A stretch of DNA of 31,000 nucleotides from Prorocentrum cordatum (taxonomy: Eukaryota > Sar > Dinophyceae > Prorocentrales > Prorocentraceae), in the NCBI GenBank assembly GCA_963575745.1, contig CAUYUJ010016057.1, positions 5,206-36,205 on the forward strand, in the 5' to 3' direction. The translations under genes were made by a program, and so were the position numbers. The notes under the pieces were generated by a model. It did no database searches. It was not told where the DNA came from and worked only from the letters and a program-made list of their open reading frames with translations. Below are positions 1 through 9,279 of this stretch, piece after piece (within the stretch, counting starts at the first letter, position 1; every line of letters starts with the position of its first letter).

Positions 1-122
1 GGGGGACGCATGGACCCCCAGTCGCCTTCTCGGCGCCAAGAGGCGCCTGAGAGCACGCCCCGCCCGGGAGCGTGCGGGTTCGTCCTCGGGGGCCCATCGC
101 CCACCCATCGGCGACAGAGAGC

Positions 123-267
123 GTCGTCGACGACGACGACGACGACGACGTCGACAACGACGTCGACGACGACGACGATGGCGACGGCGGCGGCGGCGAC
201 GACGACGATGTTGACGGCGACAACGACGGCGACGACGACGAAGCCGACGACGACGACGACGACGATT

Positions 268-348
<81 letters not shown>

Positions 349-440
349 GCGACGGCGACGCTTCCATCGGCCACGGCGACGGCGAGGGCGGCGGCGGCAG
401 CGGCTTCGACGACGGCGACGCAGCGGGCAGCGGCGACGCG
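123..440. repeat. (GAC)n microsatellite with GGC variants
   Basis: An almost uninterrupted GAC/GACGGC triplet array. It reads as poly-Asp, poly-Thr or poly-Arg/Ala depending on frame, so the long open frames across it are compositional. The region from about 330 on is degenerate and mixes GGC and GAC. An exon-like segment begins about 35 bp downstream. Confidence 0.95.
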
Positions 441-476
441 ATGTTTCCACACCGCCACTGCCGCTGCCTCTCGCAG

Positions 477-617
477 GTGCACGGCAGAGCCCCCGCCTCC
501 GAGGGCCGCGTCGACTTTGGCCGCGTGCCGATCCGGCGGTCCACCGTCCTGCCCAGGACTCGGGCCTGGGTTCCCCGAACATGGAGTGCGGTGACCACGT
601 CGCGCCGCGTGGTGGGT
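477..617 (+). CDS. candidate internal exon, unknown protein
   Basis: An open segment follows a good pyrimidine-rich acceptor (tttccac...ctctcgcAG|GTG at 447-477), with G directly after AG. In the frame starting GTG at 477 the residues include VHGRAPASEGRVDFGRV and IRRSTVLPRTRAWVPRTW, and third positions are mostly G or C. The peptide is not one I recognise. The 3' boundary is uncertain: several GT donors lie at about 610-625, and 617 is an estimate. The other two plus frames are also open here, so the frame choice rests on splice signal and codon bias. Confidence 0.4.
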
Positions 618-683
618 CAGCGTGGGGTGGGGGGGGGGCGAGATGTTCGAACGTCTGCGTCGGTCCTTGTGGGTGTCTCAGCC

Positions 684-848
684 TCGGGATGCGTGCCAGC
701 AGCTGCGCCTCGCCGAGAGCGCTCCGGAGGTGCCTGGATCGCCCAGAACGGCCACTGGGGAGCCGAGGTATGACCCAAGAACCGGATTCGGCGGCGCGCC
801 CAGGAGGTACGGTCGGACCGAGGTATACGATCGAGGTCGGTTCGGGGG
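684..848 (+). repeat. dispersed repeat R1-long, copy 1
   Basis: This segment is clearly homologous to 13225-13380: it shares GCTGCGCCTCGCCGAG, the ACGGCCAxTGGxGAGCCGAG block, TATGACCCAAxAACCG, a GGCGCGCCCAGG block, and ends in the R1 box (GGACCGAGGTATA). The family is unrecognised. The minus-strand reading of the shared part gives similar peptides in both copies, so a degenerate coding origin cannot be excluded. Confidence 0.75.
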
Positions 849-920
849 AGGGTACCCTAGTGTGATTCGTGCTTCTGGGATGTTCTTGTGCACCCTGGGG
901 GAGGGTACCCTGGAGTGATC
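807..920 (+). repeat. R1 box copy 1 with its 3' extension
   Basis: The box GGACCGAGGTATACGATCGA is followed by GGTCGGTTCGGGGGAGGGTA and a tail (ATTCGTGCTTxTxGGATGxTCTT) that is shared with the copy at 2371-2475. Shorter copies of the box lie at 8321, 12962, 13161 and 13351, all in the same orientation. Confidence 0.75.
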
Positions 921-1203
921 TCATGGTTTGGGGTGTTTTGGCCGGCGCAGGGTTGAGGTATGGCCCAAAAGCCAGACATTCGAAGGAGGGCCGTTGTGGC
1001 GAGTCAGCGGAGTTCGGGGTCACTGCGCGGTCTTGGGACTCTTGTCGTTCTCCGAGGACGTCTCGCGCCACCTGGGGCCTCCAAGGGTCCCAAAGACTGT
1101 GCGGCGGCGACGGACCGTGCGGTGAGGTCGTTGGGGATTCGAGGGCACCGCACGGTCTGTCGCATGGTTTTTGGACCCCCAGCAGGACAAAGGCGCCCCC
1201 TTT
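921..1203. other. unassigned spacer
   Basis: I see no supported exon here. A weak echo of the R1-long repeat (GAGGTATGGCCCAAAAGCC at about 955) is the only structure recognised. Open frames exist but have neither splice signals nor a convincing peptide. Confidence 0.5.
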
Positions 1204-1372
1204 CGGCGGCGAGCGAGGGGGGAAGTGAGAAGGAGAAGGCCTTCTCAGAAGGCGGCGGGACTCCTCAGAAGCCCTCGCGCCTTCTGAGAGGTTACCTGTG
1301 TCTTCGGGGGAGGCTTCGAAAACTTCTCAGCAGTCCGGGGAACTTCCGAGCCTTCTCAGAAGGTTCGCCCCT
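1204..1372 (+). repeat. dispersed repeat R2, copy 1 (CTTCTCAGAAGG-rich)
   Basis: It begins CGGCGGCGAGCGAGGGGGGA, continues GTGAGAAGGAGAAG, and contains several CCTTCTCAGAAGG-type palindromes. A second copy at 19887-20035 keeps the same order: GAAGTGAGAAGGAGAAG, CTTCT.GAAGGCGGCG, AGCCCTC.GCCTTCTGAG, CTTCGGGG. Internal palindromes suggest a fold-back non-autonomous element. No coding content is supported. Confidence 0.75.
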
Positions 1373-1609
1373 CAAGATTCTCACTTCACCGCGGGCGCGC
1401 CGCCTGCCCTTGCCCAGGGTGTCACCAGGATGTCCTGGGAGGTCCCGAGGGCACCCAGGGCCCCCCCCCCCTCGCGCGGCACAGCGAGGGCCCCCACGGG
1501 CTCCGAGAGAGAGAGAGGCCGAGAAGCTGGGAACACACCTTGGGCCAGGACCACCCTCCCGGGCACAAGGCGCCTTCCTTGCCTCCACACTCCAGGCGCC
1601 CTGGGATCG

Positions 1610-1777
1610 GGTCGGGGGATCGCGCCGCATCGCCGATGCATCGGCGACGCGGCTCGATGCGGGGCCCGATTTTCTCCGCGCCTGCGTCGCCGAGGCATCG
1701 CCGACGTCGACGATGCATGGCCGGTGCATCGCCGATACATCGCCGATGTATCGGCGATGCGGCGCGATCTTCCGACC
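1610..1777. mobile_element. MITE-1 copy 1: 168-bp fold-back element rich in CGATGC
   Basis: The ends are long imperfect inverted repeats: the left end reads GGTCGGGGGATCGCGCCGCA then TCGCCGATGCATCG; the right end is the reverse complement (CGATGCGGCGCGATCTTCCGACC). The interior is made of further CGATGCATCGGCGATG-type palindromes plus a non-palindromic core (CCCGATTTTCTCCGCGCC) shared with copies at 6554 and 16649. Size and structure match a non-autonomous inverted-repeat element. No target-site duplication is obvious. Confidence 0.75.
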
Positions 1778-1879
1778 CTACCTACTCCGACCCCATTGAG
1801 GAGGCCTCTACGTACTGGGTCCCCGGAAGCGCCCTCCCCTTCACAGGGTTGGTTTCTCATTTCGAGTACAGGGAAACTG

Positions 1880-2015
1880 AAAAGAGTGGCCAGGGCCAGC
1901 CCTTTCACTCTGTTCCAGCCCTGGTCGATGTCCTTCCGTTTGTCCAGTCCTGGCGACCAAGTCCCCATGGTTTCGGCTTTGTTCCAGCCCCTGCCATTTT
2001 GTCCAGTACTGGCCA
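1880..2015. repeat. degenerate TGTCCAG/TGTTCCAG short tandem repeat
   Basis: Four or more phrases of the type TTTGTCCAGTxCTGG or TTGTTCCAGCCCTG recur every 30 bp or so, and the block is bounded by GTGGCCAG and CTGGCCAC, so it can fold back on itself. Confidence 0.5.
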
Positions 2016-2040
2016 CTTCCTGTTTTCATAGATTTTCTAC

Positions 2041-2205
2041 TGGTTCAGTCTTCTCTGTCATTTTCTGACGGCCCTGGGGCCCATCGAGGACCCGCGGATC
2101 CCAAGACCAGCCCAAATCTTCCCCGTCGTGCTTGTCGTCTGGGACGCGAGCACGTCTGGGTTGGGCCAGGACCACGTTGATGATTATAGCAACCCGCGAC
2201 AGGAC
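2041..2205 (-). CDS. candidate internal exon, unknown protein
   Basis: On the minus strand, CTCGAGAAG|GTC gives an AG|G acceptor at 2206-2205 and CCA|GTAGAAA gives a GT donor at 2040. The 165-nt segment is 55 codons in one phase. The peptide starts VLSRVAIIINVVLAQPRRA and continues with DGEDLGWSWDPRVLDG, a mix of a hydrophobic strand and charged turns typical of coding sequence. Without a donor the frame would end at TGA at 2026-2028, so a terminal exon is the alternative. Family not recognised. Confidence 0.45.
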
Positions 2206-2370
2206 CTTCTCGAGGGGGCTGCCGGCTGGCGTCCTGGCGTCCTGGGACGGCGCGTGGCAGGCGGAGCGACGAGGGCAAACGGGCTCCTCTTCACCGACAT
2301 TGGCGCGTGAGCTGCCCGCCAAAGGTCGCACGCCCAGCGTCGCGTGCCGCGCTGGCGGCCCGCGTAGAGC

Positions 2371-2475
2371 CGCACCGAGGTGTGAGATCGAGGTCGATTC
2401 GGGGAGGGTAATACCCTGGGGTCATTCGTGCTTGTTGGATGCTCTTCTACATCGTGGAAAGGGCACCCTAGGATG
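2371..2475 (+). repeat. R1 box copy 2 with 3' extension
   Basis: Reads CCGAGGTGTGAGATCGAGGT, then TTCGGGGAGGGTAATACCC and CATTCGTGCTTGTTGGATGC, matching 814-915 over about 100 bp. Confidence 0.7.
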
Positions 2476-2539
2476 TTCTGTTTGTTCTGGCCGACGGGAC
2501 TTCTCGTGTTCTCGAAATATTGGGAAGGCCTAGCGGCCG

Positions 2540-2565
2540 GTGCCGCCGACCCTGAAGGGGGACGA

Positions 2566-2601
<36 letters not shown>

Positions 2602-2780
2602 TGACGCTCTGGAGCCTTTCTTAGGGCTCTCTCGGCAGCCTCTCGGGCTCTGCTGGGGGCAGGGGCCAGGGCCGAGGCCGGGGCTGGAGCCGAGGCCGCG
2701 GCGGGGGCGGGGGGCCGGGGGCCGGGGGCCGGGGCTGGGGCGCCCGGGCGCCGGGGCCGGGACCTGGGCTGCGGCTGACC
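2540..2780. repeat. short (GGC/GAC)n and GGGGCC/GGGGCG-rich tract
   Basis: GGC/GAC triplets at 2561-2602 are followed, after about 60 bp, by a run of GGGGC- and GGGGCCGG-type repeats at 2660-2765. It is dense in G-runs on the plus strand and could form quadruplexes. No gene supported. Confidence 0.7.
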
Positions 2781-3330
2781 TTCCAAGAGGGCTAAAAAAT
2801 AACCCGCGTTTTAAAACCCTATCCCAAAGCTATTCTACGTCTTGGTTTTAGGCTGTTTCGCTCAGTTCTTTAGGTTTTTTGGTCTCCAGTGCTACAAAAT
2901 AGCTCTCTGGAAGGTCAGGGCCCTGGGCTGGTCCGGGTCCGCCGGGGCCCTGGCCGGGGCGCGGGGGGGGAAACTGTCTGGGTGGAGACCCCCTTGGGAC
3001 CCTCGAGGACCACCTTGACCCCCCTGGCGGGACCGGGGGGAAGGGATCAGAGAGAAGAGGTTCTCCTTGCAAGAAAGGAGGAAGAGGCAGAGGAAGAGGG
3101 CACGGGGCAATTGGAACAGAGAAGGACGGATACAACGACTCCGACGGAAAAGCCCGACTCAAACGGAAAAGCCCCTCACACACGCCGACAGGGTCGGCGG
3201 ATGACGGGAAGCGTCTTCGAGGAACGAGAAGCGAGCTGGACGTTTTGGCTGAATCCTCCTCGTATCAGTAAGAGATCTCTTAACTATAGGGGGTGGCGGG
3301 CTGCATATTATACAGGCTTAGCGGATTCCT
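2781..3330. other. unassigned spacer with an open but unconvincing frame
   Basis: A 181-codon plus-strand frame (2889-3434) crosses this stretch, but it runs into the satellite that starts at about 3335 and has no recognisable domain. A GAGGAAGAGGCAGAGGAAGAG purine run and a repeated ACGGAAAAGCCC at about 3145-3175 are the only visible structure. Confidence 0.45.
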
Positions 3331-3336
3331 CGGGAT

Positions 3337-4545
3337 GGCGATTTTACGTGAGACATCTTCACAAAAATGAGATCTTCGCGACATCGCGTTTAAACAAAAC
3401 AAGCGTTTCGCTCGAGACATCCTGGAACAGTTGATGACAGCGAAATTTCGCCGTCTGTGAACATTGGCATTTCGCTCGGGACATCCTCGAAAAAATGAGA
3501 TGACGACTGAAGTCTTTAACTAACTCTTATGTTAAGAATTGCGATTTCGCTAGGGACATCCTCAGAAAACGAGCGGCAGCACGGCGGACCAGAACGAAGA
3601 GCACGGCAGAACATTTGCATTTCGCTAGGGACATTGTCAACAAAATGAGATGTCCTCAACGTCGTCTTGATATCGTTCTCGAAGTACCTCAAGATGACGA
3701 AATGAGAAGCCAAAAAGCACGTCAAGATGGCTGTCAGAACGATTGGGGGACTTCCGAAAATAGCGATTTCGCTAGGGGCATCCTCAAAAAGTGAAAACAT
3801 ACACCAGCATCGACATGAAAACTGTTGTTCTTACATAGTTTTGACTTTGCTTCTGAAAAGGCTTCCAGACGGTCCAAGGCAGCCTTCTAAAAATGTCGAT
3901 TTCGGTAGGGACATCCTCAAACAATTGATGCGTGCGACATCGCATCGTAATGATTTTAGGAGGGCATCAGGAAGCAAAAGAAGGCCACAACATGGCCCCA
4001 AGAGCGCCCTAAGGGTTGGCTGAAAATAGTGATTTCGCTAGGGACATCTTCAAAATAATAACAAATCGAACAACATCGTTTTGAAAACTGCTGTTTTAAC
4101 ATCGTCTGGGGATCGCTCCTGAAAAGGCTTCTAGATGATTTAAGCCAGTCATCTAAAAATGACGATTTCGCTAGGGATATCCTGAACAAATGAAGGTGTG
4201 TAACATTGGACTGTAACGGTTTTGTAAGGCATCAAGAAGGCCCCCAAAGGCCCCAAACAAGCCCAAATTTGACCCCCAGGAGCGCCCTCGAGACGATCCA
4301 ACATGGCGATTTCGCCTGAGACATCCTTGCAAAAATGAAATGTTCACAACATCGATTTCATCAAACATGAGCGTTTCGCCTGAGACATCCCTTAAACATG
4401 GGAACCCGCGAGTTCGACAGATGTTCAAAAACTAGCGTTTCGCCTGAGACATCCTAACAACAATGATATCTTGGAGTGGCGGTTTCAATACCTCTCATGT
4501 TTAAAATCGCGCTCTCGCTGCATACATCCTCAAACAAATCGGGCG
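3337..4545 (+). repeat. satellite A: CATCC-box array with 66/132/264-bp periods
   Basis: At least 13 copies of a box close to CGATTTCGCTAGGGACATCC followed by an A-rich run and ATGA. Boxes start near 3340, 3405, 3467, 3542, 3615, 3764, 3898, 4030, 4162, 4307, 4371, 4436 and 4509. Spacing is 63-75 bp at both ends and 132-149 bp in the middle. In the middle, two alternating 132-bp types exist: type A (3799-3932 and 4062-4197, sharing a GAAAACTG.TGTT and CTGAAAAGGCTTC core) and type B (3655-3799, 3932-4062, 4197-4342, sharing GGAGCGCCCT-like and GGCATCA phrases). This gives a 264-bp higher-order unit. It is AT-richer than its surroundings. Confidence 0.85.
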
Positions 4546-4571
4546 GGGCATGGTCGGCGAAAAAAGTGCTC

Positions 4572-6246
4572 ATTCGTTCTTCACGTCTATTCTGCCGTGC
4601 TCTTTCGTTATTGGGGTCTATTCTGAAATGCTCCTTGTTTTTTTGTGCCGTGCTCCTTCGCTCTTCTAGCCTATTCTGCCATGCTCCTGGCCAGTTTCTG
4701 TCACAATCCATTGTTCTTGGGGCTTATGATGCCGTGCTCCTGGTCGTTTGCTGCCGTGCTCCGTAGCTCTTGGAGCATGTTCTGCCGTGCTCCTTCGCTT
4801 TCGGGGTTTATTCTGCCGTGCTCCTTGTGTTTTTCTTGCATGCTCCTTCTTCCTTGGGGCGTGTTATGCTGTATTCTTGCATCTATCTTGCCGTGCTCCT
4901 TAGCTCTCGCGGTCTATTCTGCCGTGCTCCTGGTCACTGGTCGTGTTTTGCAATGCTCCTTCTTTCCTGGCGCCTATTCTGCCGTGCTCCGCAGCTCGTG
5001 GGGTCTATTATGCCGTGCTCCTGTTTTTTTTTGTCATGCTCCTTCGCTCTTGGGGCCTCTTCTGCCGTGCTCCTCAGCTCTTGGGGTCTATTCTGCCGTG
5101 CTTTTTTGTTTTTTTTTCTGCCGTGCTCCTTCGCTCATGGGGCCTATTCTGCCGTGCTCCTGGTCTGTTTCCGCCGTGCTCCTTAGCTCTGGGGTCTATT
5201 CTGCCGTGGTCCTGGTCTTTTTCTGCCGTGCCCCTGAGCTCTGGGGGTCTATTCTGCCGTGTTCCTGGTCATTTTCTGCCGTGCTTCTTCGCACTTGGGA
5301 CATCTTCTGCCGTGCTCCTTGTCTCTTGGGTTCTATTCTGCCGTGCTCCTCGTCTGTTTCTGGTTTGCTTCTTCGCTCTTCGGGCCTATTCTGTCGTGCT
5401 CCTGGTCTTTTCTGTCGTACTCCTTGGCTCCTCTGGCCTTTTCTGCTGTGTTTCGGTCTTTTCTGCCGTCGTCCTTAGCTCTTGGGGCATCTTCTGGCGT
5501 CCTCCTGGTCTTTTTCTGGCGTCTGTTTCGCTCTTGTGGCCTATTATGCCGTGCTCCTTAGCTCTTGGGGTCTATTCTGCCGTGCTCCTGGGTTTTTTCT
5601 GCCGTGCTCGGCAGCTCTTGGAGTATTCTGCCATGCTCCTGGTTTGTTTCCGACGTGCTCCTTCGCTCATGGGGCCTATTCTGCTGTGCTCCTGGTCTTT
5701 GTCTGCCGTGCTCCTGCTTTTGTTCTGCCGTGCTCCTTCGCACTTGGGGCATATTCTGCCGTGTTCCTTGTCTCTTGGGTTCTATTCTGCTGTGATCCTC
5801 GTCTTTTTCTGGTTTGCGCTCTTGGGGTCTATTTTCCCGCACTCGTTCGGCTCTCGGGGTCTACTCTGGCGTGCTTCTGTTTTTTTTCTGCCGTGCTCCT
5901 TCGCTCTTGGGGCCTATTCTGCCGTGCTCCTGGTCATTCTCTGCCGTGCTTCTTAGCTTTTGGGGTCTATCCTGCCGTGCTCCTGGTCTTTCTCTGCCGT
6001 ACTCCTTCGCACTTGAGGCATATCCAACCCTGCTCCTTAGCTCCTGGGGTCTATTCTGCTGTGCTCCTGGTCTTTTTCTGCCGTGCTCCTTCGCTCTTGG
6101 GGCCTAATCTGCCGTGCTCCTGGTCTTTTTCTGCCTGCTCCTTAGCTCTTGGGGTCTATTCTTCTGTGTTCCTTGTCTTTCTCTGCCGTGCTGCTTCGCT
6201 CTTGGGGCCTATTCTGCCGTGCTCCTCATCTTTTTCTGCCGTGTGC
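4572..6246 (+). repeat. satellite B: 53-bp repeat of TTCTGCCGTGCTCC
   Basis: About 30 degenerate copies of a dimer: TTCTGCCGTGCTCCTGGTCT with a T-run, then TTCTGCCGTGCTCCTTCGCT and CTTGGGGCCTA. The two halves are about 24 and 29 bp. Because 53 is not a multiple of three, all plus frames drift through similar hydrophobic peptides; the long frames across it (up to 376 codons) are products of the repeat, not genes. Confidence 0.9.
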
Positions 6247-6288
6247 GCCCAGAAGCTCTGCCAAAACGACCACCGCGACGATCCGCAC

Positions 6289-6402
6289 GGCAGATACAGG
6301 AACACGGCAGAACACACAGAGCACTCAGAGGCACGGCAGAACACAGAAGCACGGCAGAACAGGAGCACGACAGAACATACAGGAGCACAGCAAAACACAC
6401 CC
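6289..6402 (-). repeat. inverted remnant of satellite B
   Basis: Seven or more copies of GAGCACGGCAGAACA-like sequence, the reverse complement of the TTCTGCCGTGCTC core that fills 4.57-6.25 kb. Adjacent opposite-orientation copies make a fold-back at the satellite edge. A single copy (AGAGCACGGCAGAACA) also lies inside satellite A at about 3598. Confidence 0.85.
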
Positions 6403-6553
6403 CGCACGCACGCCGACACGCGCGCCACGGCATACCTGCGCGGCATAACAACAACAGAGCATTTTCCACATGCTTGGTGGACTAAAGCGACGCTTCCCGT
6501 TCTTGTCCGGTCAGGTTTTCTTCTGGCCTGGGTCCGACTGCAAACCACCCAGA

Positions 6554-6714
6554 AGATGGTGTCGGAGGATCGCGCCGCATGGCAGACGCATCGCCGGTGC
6601 GGCTTGATATGAAGCCCGATTTCTCTCCACGCCGATTGCGCCGATGCATAATCGCCGACGTCGTAGGCACATCGCCGATCATTTGCGATGCGCCGCGATC
6701 TTCCGACCCCATCT
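6554..6714. mobile_element. MITE-1 copy 2
   Basis: Left end AGATGGTGTCGGAGGATCGC and right end (reverse complement) AGATGGGGTCGGAAGATCGC form the terminal inverted repeat; the interior keeps AAGCCCGATTTCTCTCC and CGCCGATTGCGCCGATGCAT. More diverged than copies 1 and 3. A (GGA)n array begins about 80 bp to the right. Confidence 0.7.
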
Positions 6715-6797
6715 CGGACTCTATGTGGGAAGTTTGAGGTGTACTTCGCTATGGGACCACGGAAAGTGTGAGGGGGTATGCCAAAGTGAGGGGAGTG

Positions 6798-7034
6798 ACG
6801 GGAGGAGGAGGAGGAGGAGGAGGAGGAGGAGGAGGAGGAGGAGGCGGAGGCGGAGGAGGAGGAGGAGGAGGAGGTGCAGGAGGATGAGGAGGAGGAGGAG
6901 CATGAGAGGGAGGGAGGGAAGGAGGGAGGGATTGAAGGATGGAGGGAGGGAGTGAGGGAGGGAGGGAGGGAGGAGGAGGAGGAGAAGGAGGAGGAGGAGG
7001 AGGAGGAGAGGGAGGAAGGGAGGGAGGAAGGGAG
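6798..7034 (+). repeat. (GGA)n / (GGGA)n purine array
   Basis: Almost pure purine on the plus strand. Triplet GGA units give way to tetranucleotide GGGA units between about 6908 and 6975 and then return to GGA. Poly-Glu/Gly/Arg frames are compositional. Confidence 0.95.
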
Positions 7035-7040
7035 AGAGGA

Positions 7041-7051
7041 CGATGATGTTA

Positions 7052-7101
<50 letters not shown>

Positions 7102-7217
7102 GATGATGCTGGTGATTCTGGTGATGCTGGTGATGAGGATGAGGATGAGGATGAGGATGATGATGTTGATGACCAACATGATGATGATGATGGTGATGGT
7201 GGTGGTGATGATGATGC

Positions 7218-7252
<35 letters not shown>

Positions 7253-7491
7253 GTGATGACGACGATGATGCTGATGCTGATGATGCTGATGATGCTGCTG
7301 ATGCTGATGATGCTGCTGATGCTGATGATGGTGATGGTGATGATGACGATGATGATGATGATGATGATGATGAGGACGATGCTGCTGCTGCTGATGATGC
7401 TGATGATGATGACGATGCTGATTATGATGATGATGATGATGGTGATGGTGTTGGTGATGATGATGATGATGATGCTGATGATGATGATGAC

Positions 7492-7522
<31 letters not shown>

Positions 7523-7541
7523 GTGATGGTGATGGTTCGGG

Positions 7542-7612
<71 letters not shown>

Positions 7613-7657
7613 ATGATATGATGATGATGATGCTGATGATGATGATGATGATGATGC

Positions 7658-7692
<35 letters not shown>

Positions 7693-7866
7693 CTGATGAT
7701 GCTGATGTTGATGCTGATGCTGATGCTGATGCTGATGCTGATGCTGTTGTTGGTGCTGATGCGGATGCGGATGCGGATGCTGCTGATGTTGCTGATGCTG
7801 CTGATGCTGATGTTGCTGCTGATGCTGCTGATGCTGATGCTGCTGATGCTGATGCTGATGCTGATG
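7041..7866 (+). repeat. long (GAT)n array with GCT, GGT and GAC variants
   Basis: About 825 bp of GAT-type triplets kept in register, with blocks of GCTGAT towards the right end. All six frames are open for long distances for that reason. The 362-codon plus frame (poly-Asp/Met) and the minus frames (poly-His/Ile/Ser) are not supported as genes: there is no non-repeat flank of coding quality in the same frame. Confidence 0.95.
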
Positions 7867-8174
7867 GGGAGGAGGAGGAGGAGGAGGAGGAGGAGGAGGA
7901 GGAGGAGGAGGAGGAAATGGGGGCACATGAGCACAGCAGGAGGAGCAGGAGCAGGAGAATAGGAGGAGAAAAGGAGGAGGAGGAATTGGAGTAGGAATTG
8001 GAGGAGGAGGAGGAGGGGGAGGAGGAGGAGGAGGAGGAGGAGGAGGGAGGAGAGGAGGGAGGAGGGAGGAGGGGAGAGGAGGAGGAGCGGAGAGTGGAGG
8101 AGAAGCAGGAGTAGGAGGAGGAGGAGGAGGAGGAGGAAGAGAAGGAGGAGTAGGAGGAGGAGGAGGAGGATGAG
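7867..8174 (+). repeat. (GGA)n purine array
   Basis: Pure to slightly degenerate GGA units, interrupted near 7916-7960 by a GCACATGAGCACAGCAGG patch. It ends at an AG|G junction with the exon-like segment at 8175. Confidence 0.9.
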
Positions 8175-8297
8175 GAGCAGCCACTCGAGGTGGATGCCGC
8201 TCCCGGGCCGCGGCGCTCCGCCGCCTGCGCCCGGCTGAACGGCGCCCTCGGCCACCTGCGCTTCTCCCGGCCTGTGGTGCTCCGCAGCCTCGCGGTC
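8175..8297 (+). CDS. exon-like segment directly after (GGA)n
   Basis: The purine array stops at GATGAG|GAG and sequence of coding quality starts: EQPLEVDAAPGPRRSAAC followed by LNGALGHLRFSRPVVLRSL. Third positions are almost all G or C. It ends near GTC|GTGGGG, a possible donor at 8298. An R1 box follows at 8321. Unknown protein; could be a gene relic. If the GGA array were coding it would add an acidic tail, but the AG|G boundary favours a splice acceptor. Confidence 0.4.
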
Positions 8298-8320
8298 GTG
8301 GGGGGAAGACAAGGGCACGG

Positions 8321-8345
8321 CCGGACCGAGGCATAAGATCGAGGA
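8321..8345 (+). repeat. R1 box copy 3
   Basis: CCGGACCGAGGCATAAGATC followed by GAGG, one base changed in the TATAAG core. It lies 24 bp past the exon-like segment and immediately before the next GGA array. Confidence 0.7.
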
Positions 8346-8795
8346 CGAGGACGAGGAGGAGGAGGAGGAGAATGAGGAGGTGGAGGAGGAGGAGGAGGAA
8401 GGAGGAGAAGGAGGAGGAGGGAGGAGAGGAAGAGGATTAGGAGGAGGAGAAGAGGAGTCGGAGGAGGGGAGGAGGAGGATGAGGGGGAGCGGGCGGGGGA
8501 GTGGGTGTAGAGGGGGAGGGGGAGGGGAGGATTTGGAGACCGAGGAGAGGAGGAGGAGGAGGCGGAGGAGGGAGGAGGAGGAAGAGGGAGGAGGAGGAGG
8601 ACGAGGAGGAGGAGCAGGAACAGGAGGAAGAACTGGAGGGGGAACAGGAGGAGGAGGAGGTGGAGGAGGAGAAGGATGAGGAGGCGGAGGAGTAGGAGGA
8701 GGAGGAGGAGGAGGAGGAAGAGGAGGAGGAGGAGGAGGGGGAGGTGTGGGGGGAGGGGGAGGAGGAGGGGGAGGGGGAGGGGTGGGGGGTGGGGG
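8346..8795 (+). repeat. (GGA)n to (GGGGA)n purine array
   Basis: Degenerate GGA repeats that become GGGGGA-rich at 8735-8795, with strong G-quadruplex potential on the plus strand. It ends exactly at the 18-bp motif described at 8796. Confidence 0.9.
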
Positions 8796-8813
8796 TGAGA
8801 TTTAAGAGTATGT
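8796..8813 (+). other. dispersed motif GTGAGATTTAAGAGTATG, copy 1
   Basis: The 18-mer occurs again as a perfect reverse complement at 12401-12424 (CATACTCTTAAATCTCAC). Both copies abut a G-rich purine array on one side. Function unknown. Confidence 0.6.
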
Positions 8814-9079
8814 GGCGTGCGCTGTTGTCTCGCGCCGAAGCGTTTTTTTCCTGCGCGGCATCTCATGGCGCGAGCTTGCTCGCGTGCACGGTTGCGGCGC
8901 GCGCATTCGGAAATATCAGGTCTAGCAGTAGTTGCCGCATTTGTACTCATGTAATTACTACTATAATACTAAGGTCATGCTCGTGCGTTTGCTCATTGTC
9001 CTACACATCCTCCTGACCTTACGCATACAGCAGCGTCGTATGCTTATTTCTACTAGGTGATATGCTGATGCTACTTCTG

Positions 9080-9228
9080 CTCCAGATGTGCGACGAATCC
9101 GCGGCGCCGCTGGTGTCTGTCCGCGCGCATCGTTGTCGCACCGAGACCCCGCCGCCAACGCGCCCCCCACATATTGCTGCGTGTACAGAGCTAGCAAATT
9201 TTTACCGGAGTACAGGGGCAAGCCAGTG
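9080..9228 (-). CDS. candidate exon, unknown protein
   Basis: Minus-strand frame with a coding-like peptide (MGTGLPLYSGKNLLALYTQQ, then VGGALAAGSRCDND). It lies just downstream of the last exon of the minus-strand gene at 9.3-10.4 kb but is separated from it by that gene's stop codon, so it would be a further exon only if the stop is skipped by splicing, or belong to a next gene on the same strand. Boundaries are approximate. Confidence 0.3.
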
Positions 9229-9279
9229 CCCATTAACAGATTCCTTGAATGACACAGCCCTACTCTGCTTACTGATCCG

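Noticed and set aside
807-850. R1 box as a tRNA-derived SINE (GGTTCG resembles a B box)
   Set aside because: GGTCGGTTCGGGGGAGG departs from the B-box consensus, no A box at the right distance, and other copies lack this part.
3243-3262. Spliced-leader-like TTTTGGCT at about 3243
   Set aside because: Only eight bases match the dinoflagellate spliced leader; no flanking match, so no SL gene or retro-inserted SL relic.
4300-4520. Regularly spaced 20-bp boxes as a CRISPR-like array
   Set aside because: Spacing varies, spacers are related to each other and the context is eukaryotic; it is a satellite.
4645-6612. Open frames of 277, 337 and 376 codons (hydrophobic, CRAPxLLGSILPCS-like)
   Set aside because: They are the translation of the 53-bp satellite B; neighbouring frames give similar peptides and the unit is not a multiple of three.
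6721-8950. Minus-strand frames of 537 and 633 codons (poly-Pro/His/Ile/Ser)
   Set aside because: Pure translation of GGA and GAT arrays; non-repeat ends have no coding character in the same frame.
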